From the NCBI GenBank assembly GCA_034190875.2, contig CM067346.1, positions 11,475,091 to 11,539,090 of the forward strand: a stretch of DNA of 64,000 bases. The letters run 5' to 3'. The translations under genes were made by a program, and so were the position numbers. Numbering within the stretch: the stretch's first letter is position 1; the number at the start of each line of letters is the position of its first letter. The notes under the pieces were generated by a model. That model saw only the letters and a program-made list of their open reading frames with translations, had not been told where the DNA came from and made no database searches. Shown here in pieces: positions 26,257 through 37,491 of this stretch. This DNA is from Urechis unicinctus. Its lineage: Eukaryota > Annelida > Polychaeta > Xenopneusta > Urechidae.

Positions 26257-26617
26257 AGATCACTCATGAGCTCACCGCAAAATAACCATTGTCTTTGTGG
26301 TTTTTGTCTTTACACTCTCTGATTATATTAGATAAACTTGATAGGTACAATTATATTCTGCGTATGACTGGGTATCAGCCAGGACATATCGATGTGCAGG
26401 TAGTTTTTTGCTGATCATTAATTTTAAATAATTCTCATTTCACTGTAGCAATTGAAGCATCTAACCTCCATATTCGGTACCAGCAATATTTCACTATTTG
26501 GCTGATTATTTTTATTGTTTTTTGATTGCAAATATGTGGAAAGTTATTAAAAAAGCGCAGATATTAAGGTATTAGTCGGCAGTCTAGTGGGCTGGGTACT
26601 AGACATGTGGGGTTTTT
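26257..26617. other. No feature recognised
   Basis: AT-rich spacer between the Z pseudogene and a SINE-R copy. No frame, repeat or RNA gene supported. Confidence 0.4.
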
Positions 26618-26922
26618 GGGCTGGCCGTGGGTTGCGACAATGGAATCCCAGTGGTTGAGTGAAGAGGCCCTTGCGAGAGCCATATCTGCTACACACCACA
26701 GGATTTCAGCTAGATAAGGACTAGAATGGTCGGGTTCAGTCAATCGGCTGATGATGACTTGCCCTGGGATAATCGTTCCCATTTTGATCTTTTCCATCTA
26801 CATTTTCATTTATCCTAGAAGGCGGCTGCTTAATCGGGTCAATCTTATATATTAATCGCTCTTGGCACCATATAAATCATGTTGATGTGCTGTTAAACAC
26901 TAAACTTACCTTACTTTACTTA
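26618..26922 (+). mobile_element. SINE-R copy 1, 5'-truncated
   Basis: Shares with 35,654-36,040 and 54,871-55,277 the blocks GGCCGTGGGTTGCGAC, GTGGTTGAGTG, TTTTCATTTATCCTAGAAGG, GGCTGCTTAATC and the 3' end TGATGTGCTGTTAAACACTA followed by a TTACC-type tail. The first ~90 bp of the longer copies are missing. The internal TGGTTGAGTGG stretch fits a Pol III box A pattern, but I could not pair it with a good box B, so tRNA origin is uncertain. Confidence 0.75.
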
Positions 26923-27752
26923 AACCTCAGACAAAACTCCCTTATAAATTAGCATAAGTTTCAGTAACTCACTTGGTTAGTTATGGTGTCACTGCCCCAA
27001 AGGGCCCATGTCTGGCCTGCTTGTACAAGGTACTGCTGATTCTCTCATTGAAATGAGGATGGTCATTATGGCCATATGTAGCAGTGGTTATATTTCATGA
27101 AATTAACTCCATTTATTATAGATCCTGTCTTTGTAAGGTGAGTTTGATGAATAAAAACACTACAATATGTTTTGATGAGTAAAGTTTATTATAGGCAGTA
27201 CAATGATAGCATCATTTTGAGGAGCAAGCGTTTCACAATTAGCAGCTATCTAACTACAGTTATTAACTACTCCTTGCAAATCAAAACATTGCATTAATAT
27301 TGAAACGAATATGCAGATATTCTAGGTAAATATAGTGTACTTAATCTCCACTATATGTACAACATTTTGGTATATAGTACAGATCAAATGCTTGGCCTTT
27401 ATTACACAGATAACTTCTTTAAAAAAATAAAAGCTGAAACAAAAGTTATCGACTTATTTTGATATTTCCTAGTAAAGAAGAAAATGATAATAAATGTACT
27501 GCATTTTTGAGATGTTCCATGTCTGCTTTTCGTGTTGGAGACTGCTGCTGCTGTATTGCAATCACATGGCAGTCTAAAAGCAAATTAATTGTTTAAAAGA
27601 TAATATTTTTATATGGGTTTCCAGAACAATAATGGTTTTAAACATATAGCCACATGTCAGTAATGATATTGTGTTTATATAGATATACCCTAGATAACCT
27701 AATGTGCCTGATGCAGTGGTGTAAGTCATCAGGTCGTGGGAATTTGGCTATA
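26923..27752. other. No feature recognised
   Basis: AT-rich sequence with no supported frame or repeat. Confidence 0.4.
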
Positions 27753-29445
27753 TCATAACCTGGTATCGACTGTGAAATGTACTTTGTCTAGAACAGTAAA
27801 GATACATTTCACCTTTCCCTCCTGCCAGTGGTATACAGCAAAAGGGTGTAGGGTAGCCTGGCTGTTATCCCAGTGATGGCCTTGCACAGCATCCTGGACT
27901 ATAAATGAATAATTTTCTGCAAAGTCCAGGAGTACCAAAGCTGTTCCGTCATCTAGGGATGCCTTGAAGTTAGACAGGAAGGCAGCCTGTGATTTGGCTA
28001 TTAAGTGATGGGTGGTCAGATTATCCATTTTTTGGTCAGTTCTTCAACGAATGTGGGCACAGTTTCTGATCTAGTTATCAGAGTACAACCTCTGTCTGAG
28101 TGGTCCCACTGCTTGAAGGATACCGTGTCCTCTTCATCTATGTCTGCTCCCCGAAACAAACCTAGAACATGTTGTTCAAAATCTGAACTACCAGGACACT
28201 TTTCACAACCATGAATCATGCAGTTTCTGTCCTTTGTATCACATACCATTTTTTCCATCAGCGCTTCATATTCATGAGAACCTGGTAGTGCAGCAATCAT
28301 AAGTTTGGATTTTTGGTGAATTTCACACACAAACTGACTGTGCACCCGGAGATGCCACAGTGACACACCATTTGGGTCGCTTTTCACAAAACTTTGAGAA
28401 ACCAACTTTGCACTGGGGCTCCTTTTCTTTGAAAGCAGTGTAAAGTTCTTTCAAGTTTACCAGCAGAAGACATTTCTGTTTCTGTACCTTCTCGCCCTTA
28501 ACCTTTGATGATACAAACTCTTTTTGACCTGGACACATACGGGAAAACTCATCACTTTCATAGAAAGCTACCACTTTCTCCACAATGGACATTGGCAGAT
28601 TGTTGCCCTTCTTTCGTGGAGGTTCTGCCAAGATGCCAGCTGTTTTCTTCAACGCTCGTGCTTTTTTAGCAAGATATATGGATTCCCCAAACTCTTGAGA
28701 TATCTTTTCTAATGTCCAGCTGGGAGGAGCAAGTATAAGAATTTGAATCTTTGTCAAGCTGGAAGTAGTTGTTGAAAGTTTATGCTTCACCTCCTCAAAT
28801 GAGAGTCATGAAATCTGAACAGTTCACACATGGTTTGTCTCCTGTACTACCTGCGCTTCTCTGGATGCACTGGTCAACAAACCAGAGGGTCCAGCCTCAG
28901 GTTCTTCTTCTGATGATGATGGAAATGCTGGGGGGGCTGTAGGTTAGACATTGAGTACAGAGCTTTTGACCAGGATGCACTTTCTTTCCAGCTTGTACGC
29001 TTAAGGTGTCGGCAGTTTGAAGGTCTATAGTACGGAGTGATTTGCGTCGTGATGAATCTTTATGTAGGCTATATGGATCACAACAGTTCCTCTGCAGGAA
29101 TGCATATTTGTCAATGTAGATTTTCTGATGATGAAAACACACGGTTGTATAAGAATCGGGCTCTGAAAATTCAGTTCTCTGAAGGAGAAGCTCACGATCT
29201 TCTAACTGTAGCTCAAACACCTTGTTGTATCCAGCTGTAGTGGAATAATTTGTTTTGTGCCAGTCGCCTGTTTTTCCAAGATGCAACCCTATGCTGCAAC
29301 CCTCCATATTTGCAAACAGTTTAGGAGAGCAATAACTTCTGCTGAGGAACCACCTTAAAATAGGGTATGTGCTTTGTAGACTGAAACCAAATGTGGGATT
29401 CCTAGAAGTCTCATAACCCAATTTGGGGAATTCCCGGTTTTGCAA
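27753..29445 (-). pseudogene. Decayed transposase-like gene, invertebrate family T
   Basis: Several minus-strand frames make one broken protein. 29,445-28,897 carries a Cys/His cluster (VCFHH, NCCDPYSLHK, then PGQKLCTQC about 60 residues later) that looks zinc-binding. 28,790-28,323 reads EFGESIYLAKKARALKK, GFSKFCEKRPKWC and ends QSVCV-stop. 28,405-28,016 resumes as FVCEIHQKSKLMIAALPGS with CMIHGCEKCPG. 27,753-28,028 contains LVLLDFAENYSFIVQDAVQ and WDNSQATLHPFAVYHW, where acidic residues in LLDFAENYS could be part of a DDE-type site. The order matches a protein type I recall as repeated in cnidarian, mollusc and hemichordate genomes. A transposase role is inference. It is broken between 28,930 and 28,790 (two frame changes and stops) and again by loss of two bases in a GT run near 28,325. 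Confidence 0.55.
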
Positions 29446-32164
29446 GACATTGGATGAAGTATTCTGTCTTCATGGAACTTAGGGGAATATAGAGGTTTTC
29501 ATTTCTAATTTATTGTAGATGTTAATCATGATTGCTTATATATAGATATACTAGTAGCCATTTTAGAAAAGGAATGTCACAGAAATGTTAAAAAAACACG
29601 CTGAAAATGATGATTTAAATCTTGCAAATACACATGTTTAGTCCAGGTATTAATGCAAAATTAATCTGCCAGTATCTCAGAGTATTACACAGCATAATTT
29701 GCAACCAATACACTCATAATCATGGCTAAGATGCTTCCACGACATCACTATAGGTAATATGCTGTAAAATGAAAAGGACACATATTACATTTCTAATTTT
29801 TTTATATGTTTTGGATAAGATACATATCTATCACCACAAAAAAAATTATGGGGACAACATGTGTCCCTTTTGAGAAAAGTACCCCCCGAAAAGTGATAAG
29901 AATAGCACTTTTCAGGCTGGAGCCAACTTTGAAAAACTATAAATCTTGATATTCATCACTGAGAGCTTCTGGCTTGCTTAGACTATTAGAAAAAAATATT
30001 CTGAGTTTGCATACCAAAGATAAAGGTCCCATCATGAATATGCCTTGAGAAAAATACATCACTAAAAACCACTCGCGAATTCGCGTCACGGTGATATTTC
30101 GCATTTACTGGAGCTTGTGAGAGGATAACCAAGGGTCCAAGGTCAGAAAAAATCATACAATACAAATATATTTTTACTTTTCAGAAGGGAAAATGAAAGC
30201 TATGGGCCTGGTTGTTCTTAAAATGCCTTTTCTAGGGGCCTCAACATGCTCCAAAATGAAGGCCTTAATATAAAAAATGACCCCCCCTATCATAAAATAG
30301 GCTGAATCTAAAGAAGTAATCATAGTTGGGCCTAATTATTTGACCAAAGTCCGTCAGATATATGGAACTTTCACTGTGAGAAGCTAGAAAAAAATCAAAA
30401 ATCCTTCGTGGGGAATTTTCCAAATTTTGGTTCATTTGAAATGGCATGACTCAACTAACTACTTACATTTGAGTATTATGTTAGTATGCAAATCTGATTA
30501 TTATACTAACTAGCATTTACAGTACTCACCATATTCTACATCAGGCAAATCAATTTGAGATGTCTTGTACAGTATCTTTGAGATTCTGACATTATTCAGT
30601 GTTTGGCAACATTTATTTAATGCTTTTGTAGCACACTAGAACAGTGCATCATCAGGATGTCAAATTTACTTCATCCTCACGCCCTAGTTTTTTTTCGCAA
30701 TATCATGCCGCTGAATGCTTCATATTAAGTAGATGATTTAATTTGAATAACATGCATAACTTTTTAAAATCGATTAACAACTTACTCGAACAGCTTTATG
30801 ACAATCGTTATCTTGAGTAAACACAACAGAAATGGAATCAGCGGTCAGCCCGCCAGCAGCACCTCGTTGACATCGCGCCTTTCGGTAATTAAGTTTTGTC
30901 ATGGGCCTCATATGCTTAAAAAACACTATAGCCAATTCATCACATCTAAGTACCTCTTATTCTACGGTGAATGGGTGTACCTGAGGGGCGACGCAATGAT
31001 TTGTAATGATACAGAACCATTTAGGACAAAAATTACGTGCAAAATGTCCCGCTTAACTGTAGAATCAATCTAAATTTAAAGATTGGCTGAATACAAAGTA
31101 TTTGACTGGTTATTGCTGTCAATAGACAGACGCAACCAATGGTTACCAAATCAGTTATTGGAGAACATCATGTCTCTGGTTAGTTATATAGATCGATAGT
31201 ATTTAGAGGTCTGCGACTGATTTTTCTAGTATAGGTGCTCCCGCATGTACAGTGCGTTTGCTTGCTGAAGTGAAACGCGAAAGATGATAGGAGATCGATG
31301 TAGGGCCGCAAGTGCACAATAAGTTGATATTGTATACTGAATTCCGTGCCGATATCCCGTCTGTGTAAGCACTTATCTATGCAACAGACTCAAGTCAATA
31401 GGATCGATTTATATTCTGTAGTGCATCTACTCAACTTAATCATCATCAGCATTTTGAGCCCTTTCTTCTCCATTATTTCTTGAAAAGAAACGTATGCATC
31501 AATCGTACAATCGATGTCATTCTCCCCTGATCCTTATGTGTTCAAACGAGCCTAACATAGTATTTATGCCCCGTAATTATGCATACATAATAGACAGGTA
31601 TTGTGTAGCTTGTGTATAAACCTCATATTATCCGCTGCATATATAGGCTTAGCACGGTCATGCTTTCCCGTATATACAATTGATCCAGCTTATAAGTTGA
31701 ACATTGTACTATCAAAATCGAACTATATTCTAATCGTTATGGATAGATTATAATATATATTTTTTTAAATCCTTAAATATTTTAGTGATTTTTTGTCTAC
31801 AGAGACCATGAGAAATTTGTGTATATGCAACCAGGAGATCTGACATTTTTTTGTTTAACATAACCTAGACCTCAGAATTTTCACTGCATATCTGTTGTCA
31901 CTTAATGACTATTCTGACCAATTTAGAAATTTCATTAAATTTTACAAAATATATACTGTAATCTTGCTTTGCTGATTGTAGAATTAACTGTTTTAAAGAG
32001 CATTTTAGAACAGGGCTTTGAATGTTATTGCCATATTACTATGAAATAGATAACATATCAGCGTGCCAGTCTGTCTTTCATCATCGGTCATTGCATATGT
32101 AGTATCATAGTTCAGACACAAAATCCAATTAGACAATTGTTCAGTAATCACCAGTAATATAGTC
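29446..32164. other. No feature recognised
   Basis: AT-rich sequence of 2.7 kb. Short frames on both strands lack domains, codon bias or splice context. A C-run (GACCCCCCC-type) near 30,281 and a similar one near 29,882 are the only notable textures. Confidence 0.4.
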
Positions 32165-35100
32165 TTTAAGCAATGGCTCTTCAAAGATGGACTCGTACTG
32201 GATGGTGTGCTTACCAGTAGAGGGGTCTTAGCCTTGCAAATTCCATGTGTACCTGTATTCCATTCCATCATCTGGGCTCTTAAAACGATGGTCTACGGCT
32301 TTGTCTTGAAGGTAGGGTCCGTCTAGAGAGACCAGCTTTAGATCACCCTTATTCAGGTCTTGAAACAAAAGAAACTGATAGCACGTGTCAGAATTATCAT
32401 TTTTGATGGTATACTTTGGCACCCCTCGTTTCATTACCAACCATACTTCCTGACCATCTTCCTCACACAGGTGCCGTACACGCTTACCAACAAGGTCATC
32501 TGCTGATGTTATTACAGGGAGCTTAGGTGTACTGGCCACACTGTGCTTCTTCTCACTTTCCTTAAGAGCCAGCTCTTTGAAGATGTTTTTCTGTGCCTCC
32601 AGTTTGACGTCTGAAAGGGGAAGACAATGTGAGGGGTTGGGGGTCTGCCTCAAGGTCCCATCTTGAGCCTCGTCTGCTGCCATTCTGATAGAGCACTTGA
32701 GGTTGGCAGAAAGTGGGAGAGTTCTGCCACCTGTTGAAAGATTCAATATGTCATTTCTGTTCACAGAACAGATTATGTACCTGCGAGCTTTCAACTGAAG
32801 CTCCAGGAAGTGACGCTTCTCTCGATCACTTGTCATTGCTTGCATGCGAGCATCGACATCCTCACTGGTCACACACAAACTGCCACGTTCATTCATCTTG
32901 CTCATCAATTTCTCTCTCTTCATTCTTTCTTTCTGCTCCTTACATATCACCTTCTGCTGAGCACTAGAACGACGCAGTTCTCGCTCAGTTCGCAGCGCTG
33001 TTAACCTGGTAAGATACTGCACTCTGATCCTGCTAGGAGCGTCTGGCTCTCTCCATCAGCTGTGCCTTCGTCGTCTGGTCCAGTCCATGTAGGCACTGAG
33101 CCGTATAGTTTAGAAACCACATAGTGAATCCCTCTGAAAATGATAAGCAAATATGTTTGACGAACTTTTAGTTTGCTTACATTCATCATATTTGCTGTAC
33201 AAATAATGAACATACCCATAGCTATTGTGGTTGCAGCAGACAAAAGGCGAACCAGTCGATCCAGCTGAGAGAATATTCGCTCAGGTCCTATGTTGGTGTT
33301 TGGAACAGAGGTGGTTCCCTGCCAAAAAGAAAACGGAAGGTCATCAGGATCAGCATACTTACCTTCGTCCAGACAATCTTTAAGTTGCCTCAGGATGACA
33401 ACCAGGAACGCTGAGAAGAGTACCTCCAGCATCTGCTTGGTCAAGCTCAACATCTGGGGCACACAGACTGGCAAGAAGATGGTCATCAGGCTGGTGTGCA
33501 CCCTCTAAGAGTCGAGTTCGACCTTGAAGGACCGGAGTGCTGTCCTCGGCCCATGCCTGCAACAGCCACATTGCAATTCTTAATATGGTTAAAACTCTAC
33601 ATTTCATAATGAAATACTGGAACACCCTCGATAGAGTCAGCACATGACAATATTTGACATGATCTGCCACTTCTGATTATTTTTAAAATTCAAGTGGCAG
33701 AAAACCACACTTAGATATCTAATTCACTTGCAGGTCGGCATGGACTGCTTTCATCCAGCGATTGTCACATGCATGCTGCTCCATGGACACCCAAAGATGC
33801 TCTTCTATATGGTAGGCCCCCGCAGCATTGTTGAACAAGATGTTGAATCGGTTACCCTTGAAGGGGGCCAAAGGTGTAGACGTCACACCGGCCTTGTGGA
33901 GGTGGTTTTAGAACTCAACATGCTTTCCTGACTTCTCGCATCCCGTCTTGTAAAGAATTACAGATGGTTCGCAGCAGTCACACAGTACCAGACTCGCCTA
34001 GTTTGTTGAAGCCATCTGTCTGGGATGGAGCACCAATCTTCTTACTGCCATCATGCACGATATCTTCTAGCATGGACAGGGTTGTGTTCGCCTTGTCACT
34101 GAGACCAACCAGAAAATGCAAACCACACCAAACGTTGTTCATACGGATGTGGACTTGTTGTTCCTTGCTGGACATCTGCACCCAACCATCAACCACTTGG
34201 GGGAGAAGACTAGCCCGCCAGTCTTTGAGTAGCGTGTTTAGCTTTGTATTGGTAGAGGCCCTATCAGAGATGGTGTTCCGCATCCTGGCGACTGTACATA
34301 ACACATAAGTGATGTGAAATAACATGTATAAAAGTTGCTACCTGAGGCAACGAAAAAATCAAAACACAAATTTATGCTAAACATTACCAAGCTCCCGAGT
34401 CGTTTGCGCAGAGTCCCCGTCTCCTGCACTAGCTGAAGCGTCGTCTACCATTTTCTTCAGAGTAGCGAGGTAGATCTTGGCAGAGCCACCAGACATCTGG
34501 AGTCCAAGAACTCGCTGTTTCCCATCAGTGAGAGAGATCTGACAGCTTGTGAAATGGTGCCCAAACTTCGTGGTCCCACCGATACCAAGAGTAATATCCT
34601 CACTCTGAGTCATCTCACTCTTCAGCTGTGACAGTGCCAGGGAACGTGCCTCAAGTACCATGTACTTGGCAAGCGACAGTCCTGGGAGTCGGCCAACGGC
34701 TAGTCTTGTCATCTTGGTCACTACGGTCCTGTAACAGTGTAGCATATATTGTAAGTACTGTTAGTTGGAACAGTTCTATGCCATAAGTAACTAAGTGCAA
34801 CACTAACCGGATTATCTTCTCCACATTACGAGAGACAACGCCAGCAGCAACAAGTTCCATGTATACTTCACGGATGTTGTCCCGGTACTGGCCCTTGTGG
34901 AAGGTAGATATATTTTCATCCTTCAGGAAGCTGTCGACTCACGGACATGTTCACACACTGTTCGATAGAGGTATTTTTGCGACGGTAATAGTGGACTTTT
35001 GAAACAAGGCGATGCTTTAAAGCCTTAGCCTGATTAAGTCTTTCTTAAGATGATGCTAGCTCAAGCCACTTTAAGCTCAGATGAAGTCTGTCTTACACCA

Positions 35101-35650
35101 GCAAGCTCCTTTACTTTAAAATCATGTTGTTGTATGAAGTGCTTACTGGACCTCACTAAAGCCAGCATTCATTCGCTCTCTTCATGGATGTGAAGAGGTA
35201 AGCGCTGTTTCTTCTTGCAGCTGCTGGTTTATATGGCGTAGTGTGCTTTTCTTGGTCTTCAAGACACCTATCTGAGCCTGCAGACGGGACAAGCACTCTG
35301 ACACACTCTGACATAGAAGTAGTGAACTTATGATAATCATTGGTACCCTGGCTAACCTGTATTTGCATTCGGCAAATCTTAGTTGGATGGACTACACAGT
35401 CATACTCAACAACGCAGGTACGGGCTTAATCATAGTAGGTGTGGCTTGAGAGAAAACCAATTCCTCTGCTTGCAGCTTCAGCCATCTGTTAAGGCACAAG
35501 TAAGTTTCAGTCTTATCATCCTAGACATTGCATATAATATTGCCAAATGGCAACAATGCAAATCTAATCCTTAAGTTATTTACCCATTTGTGTAACGTCT
35601 CTTGTTGTTGTACTCGTCTAGAGTACGAAAGACCTTCTCCCTAAGGCTGT
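32165..35650 (-). pseudogene. Decayed multi-exon gene, mobile-like invertebrate family W (longest copy)
   Basis: Exons with GT-AG borders can be placed on the minus strand: 34,388-34,728, 33,728-34,291, 33,216-33,556 and 32,228-33,133, with introns of 96, 171 and 82 bp. Reading order gives GHHFTSCQISLTDGK, then MRNTISDRAST, NNVWCGLHFLVGLSDKA and PFKGNRFNILFNNAAGAYHI, then GKYADPDD and TNIGPERIFSQLDRLVRLL, then a basic helical stretch and a C-terminal LVGKRVRHLCEEDGQEVW that looks like a small beta-barrel (Tudor/chromo-like) module. A further 5' exon near 35,190-35,300 reads SRLQAQIGVLKTKKSTLRH. Disabling changes are visible: a TGA at 33,978-33,980 where an Arg codon is expected (CGA to TGA), and frame changes near 33,900, 33,500 and 33,045. 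I recall this as a repeated, unnamed invertebrate family. Its function is unknown to me. Two deleted copies lie at 46.4-48.6 and 59.2-62.5 kb. Confidence 0.6.
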
Positions 35651-35653
35651 CTC

Positions 35654-36040
35654 CCACTGTGGGACCGAGGGTAGAATAGGCCCACTGTATCCTCCTGCAT
35701 GTCGTATGAGGCGACTAATAGGGGGCAACCTGTTGGCCGTGGGTTGCGACTCGTGGACAATAGGATCCAGGTGGTTGAGTGGAGAGGTTCTTTTGAGGGC
35801 CATGTCTTCAACTCACTACTCTGGCCGGGATTTTGTCTACACGAGAGGCTGGAATGGCCTGGTACAGTTGGTGGTGACTCGCCCTAGGATGATCGTTTCC
35901 ATTTGTATCTTTTCCATCGGCATTTTCATTTATCCTAGAAGGCGACTGCTTAAGGGTCAATCTTATCATATAACCTTTCTTGTCACCATATAACACATCA
36001 GTGTTGGTGTGCTGTTAAACCCTATACTAACTTACTTACC
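35654..36040 (+). mobile_element. SINE-R copy 2, near full length
   Basis: Begins CCCACTGTGGGACCGAGGGT, with AGAATAGGCCCACTGTATCC and a GTCGTATGAGGCGACTAATA block. It runs through GGTTGCGACT, GGTGGTTGAGTGG and TCATTTATCCTAGAAGGCGA to GTGTTGGTGTGCTGTTAAAC and a CTTACTTACC tail. The 5' blocks resemble a SINE I know as widespread in molluscs (RUDI-like, by memory only). It is inserted at the 5' side of the W pseudogene, whose similarity to the deleted copies stops here. Confidence 0.8.
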
Positions 36041-37093
36041 ACCTATGTATGCTAGGATTTGACAGTCTCCTTCATAAATGTTTGTATCAGCTACAGTGGT
36101 GCATTTATTGTCTTTTTGCCATTTTCTGGAAATCAAAGCGTTAAAAGCTGTTAGACATAAAAAACGACAGACAGAAATAGAAAGAGGTTGAATGATTACT
36201 GATGTAACAACTGAATAAAACTTAATCCATGACTTTTCCTTAACACTTGTAGGAAATCTCCCTTCACTCAAGCAATCTTTAAGTGGACTAACTCACTAAG
36301 CCTTTTTATTAATCCGGGGACTGTGGAAAACATATAATAATGTGTTTACAGAGGTTGATTGGGCATTGAAGCAATACCACCCAAAAAGTTTATGCAAACA
36401 GTGTTGGCCCTTACTTCAAGCTTATGTTGCCATTAAACAAGATAAACAAAGGAATAGTTAATTGACTATGGTACCAACCATTATCCTTCAGGCACTTTGC
36501 AGTAGATTCATTGACCATTTCAAACTTTTCCAGTAGTTCAATTCCTCTCTGGACATCGTCAAGGGTCACCTATTGCATATGTAAAGGTTTTTTTTACTGT
36601 AAAATAAGCTGCTTTGTCTGCAATAGCATGTATGATCAAGAATTACAATAATCTAGCACATGACATTGTGTTACCTTTTGCTCAGCCTTCAGTGCTTAAC
36701 AATGATCATCTACTTCCTGAAGGAAGCAGATAATCGGTTGAAATTCAACATTGCTTGATTCCAAATGAATTACCGTATGGTGTGACATATGATAGTTCAC
36801 TTATCCCAAAACTAATGAATAACTAAACACAAGATAAATTAATTTCCATCAGAGTATGCTCATAGTCATCTTCTGTATCTAATTCTTTTACTATAGATTC
36901 CCCATCCTGCATAGCAACAAATGTAATTGGTGGTTAAAAGAGGGCTTGAGCCAAATACATCACCACGGAGAGCGATATTTAGTATTCTACAAATAAAGAT
37001 TTCTTACTTGGTTAGAAAGCATAATAAGTAAATGTTCTCCATTAACAAGGCATCCACTGCTTGATTCCAAATTGAATAAGACATTCTGCAAAC
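36041..37093 (-). other. Possible short exons in otherwise unassigned sequence
   Basis: Two minus-strand stretches look coding-like. 36,569-36,480 reads TLDDVQRGIELLEKFEMVNE after an ATAG acceptor-like sequence, and 36,912-36,840 reads MQDGESIVKELDTEDDYEHT. They may be further 5' exons of W or of another gene, but I cannot link them by phase or by similarity. The rest holds nothing I can name. Confidence 0.25.
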
Positions 37094-37150
37094 AAACCTT
37101 GTTACGACTTTTACTTCCTCTAAATGACCACAAGTTCGAGTTTCTTCGAA
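37094..37150 (-). rRNA. Fragment of the 3' end of the 18S rRNA gene
   Basis: On the minus strand this reads TCATTTAGAGGAAGTAAAAG followed by TCGTAACAAGGTTT, the very conserved sequence just before the 3' end of 18S rRNA. The final ~25 bases of 18S are absent: after AAGGTTT the sequence leaves rRNA. Upstream similarity to helix 44 fades around 37,150. It lies downstream of the 3' end of RLE LINE 1 in the same orientation as the 18S piece at that element's 5' end. Confidence 0.85.
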
Positions 37151-37491
37151 GTGCCTGATTATCGCCTTACTCAAACTGGATCTGGCAGACGATGGGATCA
37201 GGGTTGATTACCTTTTCCCCACCATGGGTGTTCCTAGGTTTAACCCCAGGAGACACCAGACCGTCGGACCTGCTAGGCTGACCTCGTGGACAATTCTGAT
37301 ACGCCGTGTGCACTCAAAGAGTGTTTTTCTCACGTATCAATTCGGTCTAAGTCCCCCGTCTGTGTGTTACACTTAGTGTTTGACACAGAACCTCCTAGTA
37401 GGCCCTCAGCTAGGGAACAGCCTATTCTGCTGTGAGGCAGTTTTGTTAAAGGCTTACCGCAGCTATCCTTGTCCTGATTGGCGTTATCGTT
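37151..37491 (-). other. Probable 3' region of RLE LINE 1
   Basis: Lies between the last recognisable endonuclease codons of LINE 1 and the 18S 3'-end fragment. No coding sequence seen. It does not resemble the 18S sequence that would fill the gap between the two rRNA pieces, so it is probably the element's 3' untranslated region or another insertion. Confidence 0.4.

Noticed and set aside
37151..37491. More 18S or ITS sequence between LINE 1 and the 18S 3'-end fragment
   Set aside because: I could not match it to the conserved 18S sequence that normally precedes the 3' end.
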